DNA of 25,514 nucleotides from Apostichopus californicus (Eukaryota > Echinodermata > Holothuroidea > Aspidochirotida > Stichopodidae): positions 1-25,514 of the forward strand of contig JAIPMN010009867.1 in assembly GCA_020650975.1 (NCBI GenBank), read 5' to 3'. The notes beneath the pieces are model-generated. The model saw nothing but the letters and a program-made list of their open reading frames with translations. It did not search any database and was not told the DNA's origin. This document shows positions 12,101 through 19,800 of this stretch, in pieces. Positions within the stretch are counted from its first letter, which is position 1; every line of letters starts with the position of its first letter. Position numbers and translations under genes: made by a program.

Positions 12101-13499
12101 TACCTTGTGTTCATTGTTTTTCTCAAAAAAATTCAGTCATTAGTGAATACTGTTTCGTAGAATCCTGCATTTGTAACAATGCTGCTAGAAAATGAATTTG
12201 ATCCAAACATGTGACCATAGTAAAAAAAAATCTTATAAATGAATGTATCTACAATTATTAAGCACATTTATGCAATTTTTCTTACTCACATTAACAACCA
12301 GTGAGCTATGGAAAGTTCAAATTGCAGAAATAATCAGTTACTGTACCTCATCTGGTGTTTCCACAGAGTGTTCGATGTTTGGATTTGCTCTTCTTGCTAA
12401 TTTTGGGGCAACTACATTAGACAAGCAAATCTGTTTCTCTGGAGGAGGACCTCCTTTGGGAACTCCTCTGATTATCACAGCATCACCAGATAAAATCTAC
12501 AAAAAGATTGATTATTTGCTATTTTAATCACATGAAACGTAGAGAAAAAGGTTATGAAAAAACAAATTAGAGATATTTGCAATTATCTACAGTATACGAT
12601 GGATGATTGGTGCATAGTTATGTTGAAAAGAACATTTATATCAAAAATAAATATCTGTATCAGATAGGGCATGTTAGTTAAATTCTTTTCACTTTAATTC
12701 TTTATGTTCCTACTATACTGTGTTTATATGTGAAAAAAAAAACTTAAATGAAGTCTTGTAATACTAACAGCTTATATAATATATATAACAATAATATGAA
12801 ATCATATGATAACCAATAATTTTATAATCCACAACATTGTGAAAATCTCATAAAAGGTAAAAGTTGGGCTGTATGAGCTATTTGACTTAAGTTTCAATCA
12901 GACCTAGCACTATGCATTCACTGTCGTAGCTTGGTACTATGACTATACATGAGTATGAGTACGAGTCTGACTGAGTAAATGAATGGAAACCAATTCCATT
13001 GTAGCCAAACTTAGGCCAAGGCTACTGTGATTGAAATGTTAACATTTTTGTGGGGTTTATTCATGTTTCTAAGGAAGCTGTTGGTAAGTAATCGAAAGAA
13101 GTATCCGTATATCTCATTTCAATTTACATAGATGACCAACTTAACGATACCTTCACTGTACACAATGTACACATTCATAATTTGCCTAACGTTGGCCTAA
13201 GCTAGTATAGGCTCAACTCGGGTTCATTCAAAACAATTATACATGTGCAAATATCCAACGGTTGACTTTAGTAGCCTAAGCTAGGCTACATCGTGAATAT
13301 GCCACGTACTCCATATGGAGATCCGCGACAAACTTTTACACAGTAAAATGTTCTGAAAGCCAAAGTACATGAATATGTCGAATTAACGAAGAAGCTACAG
13401 CAACAAACAGAGTACTGGGTACAGGCATTTCAAATAGGAGATTACCTGTTTCACAATTCCACGGTGGACGACTGGTTTTGGAGGAGCTTGATTCGCCAT
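53..13499 (-). CDS. SND1: SND1 (Tudor-SN / p100), 5' part, 14 exons, runs off the left edge
   Basis: Staphylococcal nuclease domain-containing protein 1, a cytoplasmic and nuclear RNA-binding protein tied to RISC, RNA decay, splicing and transcriptional co-activation (family knowledge). Exons, in transcript order on the minus strand: 13499-13446, 12496-12347, 10418-10295, 9824-9743, 8714-8554, 8114-8023, 5958-5803, 5411-5305, 3431-3344, 2495-2370, 2181-2015, 1803-1620, 1315-1174, 162-53. They sum to 1743 nt, or 581 codons with no stop, and every junction phase agrees. Family motifs seen include [12 protein letters not shown] (SN1), TVMLSGIK and [10 protein letters not shown] (SN2), [14 protein letters not shown] and [11 protein letters not shown] (SN3), and [13 protein letters not shown] (SN4). 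Approximate domains are SN1 13-160, SN2 185-320, SN3 335-490 and SN4 from 505. The rest of SN4, Tudor and SN5 are outside the window. The start is the ATG in CAACATGGC, which matches the family N-terminus; two in-frame upstream ATGs are less likely. Confidence 0.96.
722..745. repeat. Solo copy of part of the foldback arm
   Basis: GTTAATCCTGTGAGTAACGC at 723-742 and the next few bases repeat part of the right arm of the 850-1015 element, in the same orientation, about 250 bp away. A perfect 12-bp palindrome GGTCAGCTGACC at 708-719 and an 8-bp-stem hairpin at 777-796 lie on either side. Confidence 0.5.
850..1015. mobile_element. Foldback (long inverted repeat) MITE-like element
   Basis: Two 47-bp arms, 850-896 and 969-1015, are reverse complements with a single mismatch; the outer ends are GGGGTTAATCAACGG and its complement. 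The 72-bp centre holds a second imperfect palindrome at 920-948 (GATGCAC to GTGCATC). The block is GC-richer than its surroundings, lies in SND1 intron 13 and has no coding capacity. No clear target duplication is visible. Confidence 0.75.
1174..1315 (-). CDS. SND1: SND1 coding exon 13
   Basis: 142 nt between CTATAG| and GCAG|GTAAGC. It encodes [20 protein letters not shown] and [15 protein letters not shown], the start of SN4. Confidence 0.95.
1620..1803 (-). CDS. SND1: SND1 coding exon 12
   Basis: 184 nt encoding [40 protein letters not shown] and [12 protein letters not shown], the end of SN3 and the linker. The frame fixes the acceptor as AAAG|C, which lacks the usual pyrimidine at -3 but follows a T-rich tract. 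The donor is GGG|GTTAGT. Confidence 0.93.
2015..2181 (-). CDS. SND1: SND1 coding exon 11
   Basis: 167 nt between TTCAG| and GACAT|GTAAGT. It encodes [18 protein letters not shown] and [20 protein letters not shown], the nearly invariant core of SN3. Confidence 0.96.
2370..2495 (-). CDS. SND1: SND1 coding exon 10
   Basis: Forty-two codons, phase 0 at both ends, between TCCAG| and AAT|GTAAGT. It encodes [19 protein letters not shown] and [12 protein letters not shown], the beginning of SN3. Confidence 0.95.
2496..3343 (-). other. SND1 intron 9, nothing else recognised
   Basis: 848 bp of AT-rich sequence between exons 9 and 10, with no repeat or additional exon seen. Confidence 0.6.
3344..3431 (-). 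CDS. SND1: SND1 coding exon 9
   Basis: 88 nt between AATAG| and AAG|GTGAGG. It encodes [17 protein letters not shown], matching the RLRIWRDYVAP segment that closes SN2, followed by the linker to SN3. Confidence 0.93.
3443..3624. repeat. 35-bp tandem repeat, about 5 copies
   Basis: The units start at 3443 (42 nt, carrying a 7-nt insertion), 3485, 3520, 3555 and 3590, each beginning GAAYACAA and containing ACAGTATCACAAACA. The middle copies differ by one or two bases. The array begins 11 bp from the start of SND1 exon 9, inside intron 8. Confidence 0.9.
4170..4440. repeat. Degenerate tandem repeat with a TTCGTGTTCCCA-like motif
   Basis: Five diverged copies of a ctact(t/c)cGTGTTCCCAa motif recur at irregular steps of about 30 to 50 bp. 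It looks like an old decayed minisatellite in SND1 intron 8. There is no coding signal. Confidence 0.45.
4957..5150. repeat. 15-bp minisatellite of odd palindromic units
   Basis: About 12 full units of YATACTGTATGTGGG plus two partial 7-bp units. The first base alternates C and T through most of the array, making a 30-bp higher-order period. Each C-type unit has an inverted CATAC/GTATG around one T. The 15-bp step leaves several frames open on both strands, which produces false open frames. It lies in SND1 intron 8. Confidence 0.95.
5305..5411 (-). CDS. SND1: SND1 coding exon 8
   Basis: 107 nt between TATAG| and AA|GTAAGT, encoding [20 protein letters not shown] and [10 protein letters not shown] at the end of SN2. 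Other AGs lie 2-4 nt inside the exon, but only this one keeps the frame with exon 7. The acceptor and the first 11 nt of the exon are duplicated 163 bp upstream, with one mismatch. Confidence 0.93.
5401..5721. repeat. 163-bp tandem duplication overlapping the exon 8 acceptor
   Basis: Copy A is 5401-5563 and copy B 5564-5721, with small indels near the middle. Copy A contains the first 11 nt of SND1 exon 8 and its acceptor. Copy B repeats these with one substitution (AGAGGCAACAT for AGAGGAAACAT). Confidence 0.88.
5803..5958 (-). CDS. SND1: SND1 coding exon 7
   Basis: Exactly 52 codons, phase 0 at both ends, between CTTAG| and CCA|GTAAGT. It encodes [20 protein letters not shown] followed by [19 protein letters not shown], the SN2 helix and strand hallmark, and then LGTIQHP. 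Confidence 0.96.
6593..6792. repeat. Exact-period 100-bp tandem duplication
   Basis: 6593-6692 and 6693-6792 are two adjacent copies that differ at only about three positions, so the duplication is recent. It lies in SND1 intron 6. On the gene strand each copy carries a perfect splice-donor string CAG|GTATGT. Confidence 0.92.
7555..7926. mobile_element. TTAA-flanked non-autonomous DNA transposon (MITE)
   Basis: TTAA at 7555-7558 and at 7923-7926 bracket a 364-bp element with 17-bp terminal inverted repeats: AGGCATTGAAGACTCGC at 7559-7575 and the complement of AGGGTGTGAAGACTCGC at 7906-7922. TTAA target duplications are typical of piggyBac-type elements. There is no transposase frame. It sits in SND1 intron 6, about 100 bp from exon 6. 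Confidence 0.75.
8023..8114 (-). CDS. SND1: SND1 coding exon 6
   Basis: 92 nt between AATCAG| and AAG|GTATCA. It encodes [18 protein letters not shown] and [10 protein letters not shown], the first strands of SN2. Confidence 0.95.
8554..8714 (-). CDS. SND1: SND1 coding exon 5
   Basis: 161 nt between TACAG| and G|GTGAGT. It encodes the end of SN1 and the linker, including [18 protein letters not shown] and [18 protein letters not shown], which align with the family's IENPRHFVDSHHQKPV stretch. Confidence 0.94.
8715..9742 (-). other. SND1 intron 4, nothing else recognised
   Basis: 1,028 bp of AT-rich intron between exons 4 and 5. A CGGGTAT-rich patch at 9390-9470 differs in composition, but I could not assign it. 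Confidence 0.6.
9743..9824 (-). CDS. SND1: SND1 coding exon 4
   Basis: 82 nt between GGTAG| and GA|GTGAGT. It completes an Asp codon with exon 3 and encodes [20 protein letters not shown], matching the ENIAESLVAEGL region of SN1. Confidence 0.9.
10295..10418 (-). CDS. SND1: SND1 coding exon 3
   Basis: 124 nt, starting in phase 0 after TTAG| and ending in phase 1 before GTGAGA. It encodes [19 protein letters not shown] and YGCIFLGK, the most conserved core of SN1. Confidence 0.94.
10895..11150 (-). repeat. Half-site-rich dispersed repeat, minus orientation (copy 1)
   Basis: Read on the minus strand it starts with a TG-rich stretch, then CTTGTAAACACGATTTCTC, a GGTTGGACCAATTTCATATG segment, GTACAAAAGCCTA and AGGTCAAAGGTCA (10997-11009), then GGGGTCACC and AGGTCA. 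The same order occurs near 17945 on the plus strand. It lies in SND1 intron 2. Confidence 0.8.
11671..11795. repeat. Imperfect direct repeat, about 72-bp step
   Basis: TGTACACATTCCT followed by GTATCAAGG occurs at 11672 and again at 11744, with the bases after each also similar. It lies in SND1 intron 2. No coding function is visible. Confidence 0.5.
12347..12496 (-). CDS. SND1: SND1 coding exon 2
   Basis: Fifty codons, phase 0 at both ends, between TGTAG| and GAG|GTACAG. It encodes the start of SN1, including [20 protein letters not shown] and the LSNV segment, which match the conserved SN1 strand region of the family. Confidence 0.93.
12497..13445 (-). other. SND1 intron 1, nothing else recognised
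   Basis: 949 bp between the start-codon exon and exon 2. First introns often hold regulatory elements, but I see no specific motif cluster here. Confidence 0.55.
13446..13499 (-). CDS. SND1: SND1 coding exon 1
   Basis: Eighteen codons, [18 protein letters not shown], ending in phase 0 at CAG|GTAAT. The VxRGIVK stretch is the usual lead into the first nuclease-like domain. The reading frame stays open upstream to 13631, but the ATG at 13499 has the best context (A at -3, G at +4). Confidence 0.93.
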
Positions 13500-13786
13500 G
13501 TTGAGTTGTGTATGCACCATACAGCTGAATTTAAAGAACGTAGCATAAGGGATGAATGAAGCAATAACGTGACTGTGTTGAATGAGTGACGTTTCTGACG
13601 TAGTTGTGGAAACTGATGAATATTGATACAAATACTTCAGGCTTCAATTTCAAACGAAGGTCTGTTGCAAAAATGTGAGGACAACAAAGTATTTGCTAGG
13701 TCTTTTCTTCTCTGTCATATGTTGATGGTCCATCTTAATGTATCTATAAATATATCGAAATTCTGTCTTTCAGATTCTAGGGAATA
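13500..13786. promoter_or_regulatory. Shared divergent promoter region between SND1 and the TMEM216-like gene
   Basis: These 287 bp separate the two start codons and must hold both 5' UTRs and at least part of both promoters. Seen directly: two TGACGT (CRE/ATF-type half-site) copies nine bases apart at 13587-13592 and 13596-13601, a nearby TAACGTGA, and a TATAAATA at 13745-13752 oriented for the plus-strand gene. A pyrimidine tract ending in CAG just before the plus-strand ATG could be an initiator region or the acceptor of a 5' UTR intron. I did not find a convincing RFX X-box. Confidence 0.6.
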
Positions 13787-13814
13787 ATGGCGGAGCAAAA
13801 CCAAAGAAACAGAG
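13787..13814 (+). CDS. TMEM216: TMEM216-like exon 1 (start codon exon)
   Basis: ATG in AATAATGG, then MAEQNQRNR plus one base, ending at AGAG|GTATTG in phase 1. The short basic N-terminus before the first membrane span fits the family. No upstream in-frame alternative was found. The exon is inferred from position and phase rather than strong similarity. Confidence 0.55.
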
Positions 13815-16800
13815 GTATTGATTCAGTTCTGCAATTTGTTTATATGTATCCTCACACAATAAGAATGTACGACGGTATAACATTAGGCGAGCATCTCACC
13901 TGTAGTGTTAAATGCAACATATAATGTTTTTATCATGCAAGTAGATAAAAACTGATAATCCAAGAACGCAAAATTTTTGTTTGTTTTTGAAGAGTTTTGA
14001 CTACTTCAGGATATTGAACAAGTTTGAAAGTATGCTTTTAGTCAATATCCTGAATTGATAGGCTATGTCTGGAAGTCCTTTTAAACTTACTGGTGGTTCA
14101 GTAAAATCCTTGTATAACTAGATCTACAATGCCTGTGTTGATGTGTCCTTTGGCATAATTGTCAAAACTGAAACTGCATGATTTGCTGTAGAGCTAGGCC
14201 TAATCAATAAGAATCTGAACTTTACAAATGGTATCAATATTAGGATTGTTCTCATTCTTATATAAGATTGGATTTTTCTAATAACAATTTCATCAACTCC
14301 TTCAATTGCTGATGTAAATTTAGTAGCTGCACCTACCTTCCCATAATGATATTAAAAGTTAATACATGGTAGTAATATGATAACACATTGCAACGGTAAT
14401 GACTAAGAATCCAGTTCTTCAAAGCTCTCTAGTCATATATGATTAAGTACTAAAATCCAATCCGCTGATTTTTCTGGAAAGTGAACACAATACCATCTCA
14501 AAACTAGGTTCGAGCTGTCACTACAAATGAGAGGCCAAAACAGGTGAAACTGAAATTATTTATGGCCTTTTTACAAATTCAGGGATATTCCATGGATGGT
14601 CAATATAATCGGGGGACTTTTATGGCAACACTTTTCATCTGGTGACAGCACATGGAATATCTGGTCACCTTAAAGTATGATAAATCCTAGGGTTTACCAT
14701 CTTAGGTATTTAAATTATGTCTGAATGTGTTTTTAATTCTTATTATTATATCATTTTCTTCTCATTTTCAGGGAAAACTGTTGTAGTTGTATCCTTTTTG
14801 GAGAAAGAATGGAGATGCATCACTTGTCAATGTAAATTTCAGAGGTTATATGAAGTATATAGTACTTGCTAGATGCAGTGTTTTTGTCAGATAAGGGTTA
14901 GGTTATCCTTTGAGATGCCGATCAAATGACATTAATAGGCTGACAACATGATGGCATTACTAACAGAGGCACAACTGAATGTCCAAAGCTGGATTGACCC
15001 ACAGGTTAACAAGGCTATAGCACTAGGCTTTCTCTTGTTGTAGGCATTTCAATTTCAGTTTCGTACATGGGATTGTTTGTAGGTATAGGCAAATTTCACA
15101 ATTTTTTTCATTCTGTTGTGTAAACTACAGTATCGATCAAACAGGTTTATTTTCACAAGTATGTGGCAGATTTAGAGTCTGAAATTCAGAAAATGTACAT
15201 TTTTGGAAGGGTTATATTTAAAACCTTTTTGAGTAGAATGTGCCAAAAGAGGCCTTAGAAGTTCATTTTCTTCATCTTTGTATCCAACATTTCAAGTGGA
15301 TGTAATATCTGAACACAATCTGGTAGATATTGAGGACATAAGAAGATATGTGAGAGAATTTATGTTCACTAAAGTGTGTCATAATATCAAACTGGATATA
15401 ACATGTTGAACCTAGAACTAGCCTGGTTTTGGCAGCCAAGTAGTAGAAAAATATTAACACCTTCCAGAAGCACATGAAACGTATGTACTATGTACAATTT
15501 AATTATTTCCTGAAATTATGGCAGAATTATCCCTAATTGCCATGGTTTGTGATCTGCAGATTATGAAATTATGTATTGCATAAGTTTAGGTCCTTTATTC
15601 CCATTAACCTTAGATCCTCCATACAGTCAATCAGGATTGCCCATGCCCGGGCATTCACCATGTTTGAAATAATTATAATGATTTAGCGTTTTATACCAAG
15701 GTTTTATAAGCGCTTTACAGACGTTTCATTACCCCTGGTCAATGATAACCTGTCCCATAGACAATCCCTCTAGGCGGCTGCAGTTATATACTGTGCCCAA
15801 TGACAAGTTACCTCACAGGTACCCATTTAACCCCTGGGTGGAGAAAGGCAATGGACATAAAGCATCTTGCTCAAGGAAACAATGTAATGAACTAGGCAGG
15901 AATCGAACTGCTCTTTGGATCACAAGCCCAATGCCTTAGCTAATTGGCCACCAAGCTCTCAGGCTGTGAGCCTTACAGTTGTGGAGAAGTGGCATTGTAA
16001 CCGTCGCTTACCCTTTGACCTTATGACCTGTCATTTTACCTTATGTATCACTGACAAATAACAAGTCAGCAGCACCAAGACCTGTTTTAAGTAGTTACAT
16101 TGCATACAACACAGTATCTTCCTTAGTTTAGTCTCAGCTCTCATCACTCCCTCTTCAAATTCTACTTTATCTGAATGGCTGGTACTTTGGCTTCTTCTGG
16201 ATATGTGAGCTGCTGATGTATATCTACAAAGGTAAGCAATTTATCTCACTATAATGTTACAAAGTCATTGACCAAGTTCATTTGGTAAGACATTATGGAG
16301 GCTTGGAACTGCATTCAAACATAGTCTTTTGAAAAATATAAGGAATTTATGGAATTACTTTAAAATGAATTTAATTGATTTGTGTCCATACTAATTAATG
16401 AGAATGGGAATTGCATTTTGCTCTTTGATTCCTGTGATGGCGTGAATGTGCGTGTATGTGATGCCTTGGCTTGTAAACACGATATCTCAAGAATCAAAGT
16501 TTCCTAAAACTGAAAACTTGGTATCTAGGTAGCACTTGGTAAGTAGATGATCCCTATCGTTTTCAATGGAGGTCAAAGGTCATTTGAGGTCAAGGTCTGA
16601 AAACCTTGTAAACACGATATCTCAAAAAATTAAATTTGCCTGAACTTGAAACTGGGTATGCAGGTAGCACGTAGATGATTCCAATTGCTTGTCATGGAGG
16701 TCAAGAGAGGTCAAGGTCTGAAAACCATGTAAACACCATATCTCAAGAAGTGAAAATTGCTTGAACTTCAAACTTGGTAAGAGGTAGCCGTTGGTGATTA

Positions 16801-19800
16801 GATCTTCTCTATCCTCTTCCATGGAGGTCAAAGTTCAGTTTAGGTCACCAGAGGTCAAAGGCTTAAAACCTTGTAAACACGATATCTCAAGAAGTAAAAG
16901 TTACTGGAACTTTAATGTTTCAACTAAGTATGTTGGTAGCCTGTGGTGCGCAGATGATCCCTATTGTTTTCCCTCGAGGTTGAAGGTCGCTTTAGGTCAA
17001 CAAATGTCAAAGTCTGAGATCTTGCCATGAAAATGCCATATCTTCAGAAGTTGCTTGAACTTCAAATTTGGTATATACATACAGTAGCTCTTGCTAAATA
17101 CATGTCCACAGGTTCCCTTGAGGCCGAAGGTCATTTCAGGTCAATTACAGGTTACAGTGAGAATAAGTCTGATAATGCAGAAGTGAATATTGTTTGACCT
17201 TAAAGTTTTCAACCCTCTCTCCTTCGGTTCGAATTTATCAATTTTGCAAGACTTGCCATTTCTGCTCAGCAATTCAGATCGTTGGTAAAATTTGTATCTA
17301 AAGTTTTTTTTCATTTGGCAAGGAATCACTAAGCCATTTGACTTTCTGGTTTAAGTAAAATGGCCTTTAGCTTGATGAGGAAAATGAATAATTCACTCAG
17401 TATGCTTGAATTTACTCCTCCCTAGTTTGCTTTCAGGGTTTACAGTAACTCCAATATTCCTTTGTACTTTCATGCAGGTTCTATCTTGCCGTATCCATCA
17501 CAGAACATAATTGGTGAAGTTATTCTTCTCTTCATGTTAGCAATTATTGAAGGTGTAAGGCTGTTCTTTGGAACTAAAGGCAACCTGACAGAGAAAGTGG
17601 TACATCTTGCTGTCTCTGTTGCCTTACTCTTGCCTGTTTCATTTGGCACCCTCTTTGTTCTTCTGTGGCAGACGTATGTCCTCCGAGCAGAGATCATCCT
17701 CTGTTCCATACTTCTCATCTTCTTCTTTCTGGAAGTTATATTTGAAATTGTTACTTTGATTACATTTGGAAGGTGAGTTAATTGCATTACTAATATTTAC
17801 CACTTTATGATAGGTTTATATTTGACTGCAAGTTGCATTCTATTTATTGTGATCTTTGTTACCAATGCTGTTATAGTATTAGACATACTGGGATTAGCAG
17901 CATTTTTAGTTTCCATGATAATTGTAAACTCTGCTTTCATGATGGTGTATGTGGGTGTGTGTGCGTTTGTGGTGCCCAACTTGTAAACACGATATCTGAA
18001 GAAAGGGAAGGTTGGACCAATTTAATATTTTGTGTGTAGAAGTACCACATTTAGTACAAGAAGCCTATAGTTTATGGTAGAGGTCAAAGGTCATTTGGGG
18101 TCATCAGAGGTCAAAATGTGAAAACCTTGTAAACATGATATTGCAAGAAAGGAACCTTAAACTGATCTCATATTTGGTTTGTAGATGTACACATACCATA
18201 TCAAGTTTAAGGAGGCAATTCTTGCTTTTGGTGGAGGTCAAAAGTTCCTTGAAGTCAACAAAGGCCAAACATTTACTTCATTTCGCTCTTACCTGTCTCT
18301 CTAAACTAATGCACCTTCCTAAACATAATATAGCAAGGAAGCTTGGACAGATGGCATATTTGGTATGTAATTGTACCACATTGAGTCAAGAAGCCTAATG
18401 TTGTGGGCTAGGTGTGCGCGCATCCGAAGCCTATAAGGTACCTTACTGCTACCTTGAACTGCTACTCGATTAGCGCAACTTCTTACTTTTACCCCGTTAT
18501 TTATATTGTCTTTTAGCTGCAGATTGATGCGCAAAAACTATCGCTATTACTCCATGACACTGCCTATATCAAAGCGATCTTTTGCGCAATTAAAATCTGA
18601 GGTTGTAAAGGTATCTTTCTTCCAAAAATCCTAGTAGCAACAACAGTAAACTTGTCTCAAAACACCTTAAATTGTTCTATATTCTGCTAATTATGACTGA
18701 TAGCCAGTAGGAAAATGCCTTAAGAAATAATTAAGGAGATGTTTTGCCATCTTAAGTGTATTGGTATTCTGACTGGTATTCTTCACGTTGTTGTGTTAAC
18801 GAACCCAATTTTACCCCACCGCTGCTGGCCTAGACAGCATAAACTTGCTCACAGGCCTACCCAGGTTTGTTCAAGTTGTCCCATAATCGTAAACGTGACG
18901 AAAGTCTACTAGCTATGCTGAAACTGGTGGAACAGACTACACAAATTGAGATCAACAGCGGATCCAGACAAAAGCTTGTGAACTCACTGTCAAACTAAGA
19001 CTGTTTTAAAAATTATTTCGCATTGAGATTGGTTATATTAAAAAATCTAACTAGATTAACTATTAAGTTTCATAAAGGCTGCCTGGTCACAACGAAACTA
19101 CATCCAACCTGAATTAAATAAGACGAAAACGTCCAATAGAACTACTGTACTACAAACAGTACACCTTTTTTCTCGCAAAGTAAGGCTTCCGAGCGGCACG
19201 TTGAAGCCAATGCAAATATGTTTGAGTTTTCAGTTTTAGATTCTACGGATGCCCATAAGCTCATTTCCAATTTCCGATAGGCTCCTATTCGTATGAGGCG
19301 TTACACACATGTTATCTGATAGGCTGGTTGGTGGGAGATACGGTAGCTTATAAAACAAGGTTTCCACAATTTGGTGTCTGGTGAATCCAACTGACCTTTG
19401 ACCTCAATAAAATCTTGTACTGAACGTGTACCAACTACATAGTACATACTATGAGATTCGTCCAACCTTCCCTTCTTGAGTTATCATGTTAACTAGGTTA
19501 TCACGGAATGGCGGAGCTTAAATTAAAATGAGTACAAGAACCCTATTGTATTGGGTAGGAATCAAGGTCATTTGGGGTCAGCAAAAAACAAAATGTGAAA
19601 ATCAAAGGACCTCATATGAATTGTAGAATAGCTCTATAGTGTATAGTTTTTACACAATTTGGTGAAGCGCAAAAATCATTTAAGGTCAACGGGTCAAAAC
19701 TTGAAATCATTGTAAACACAATGTCTTCAGGTAGGACTTTAATTGACTTTCATATTTTGCATCGGGCTTCCCTATAATGAGTACAAGAACCTTCTTGGTT

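Noticed and set aside
13500..13631. N-terminal extension of SND1 from upstream in-frame start codons
   Set aside because: The upstream codons lack a good context and resemble no family N-terminus, while the ATG at 13499 gives the expected short lead to SN1.
17470..17787. Minus-strand 105-codon open frame opposite TMEM216-like exon 4
   Set aside because: It is a shadow of the real exon on the other strand; the plus strand has the family match and fitting splice sites.
17833..18039. Open frame running into the half-site repeat
   Set aside because: Its second half is translation of a dispersed repeat found in both orientations elsewhere in the window, and it lies in intron 4.
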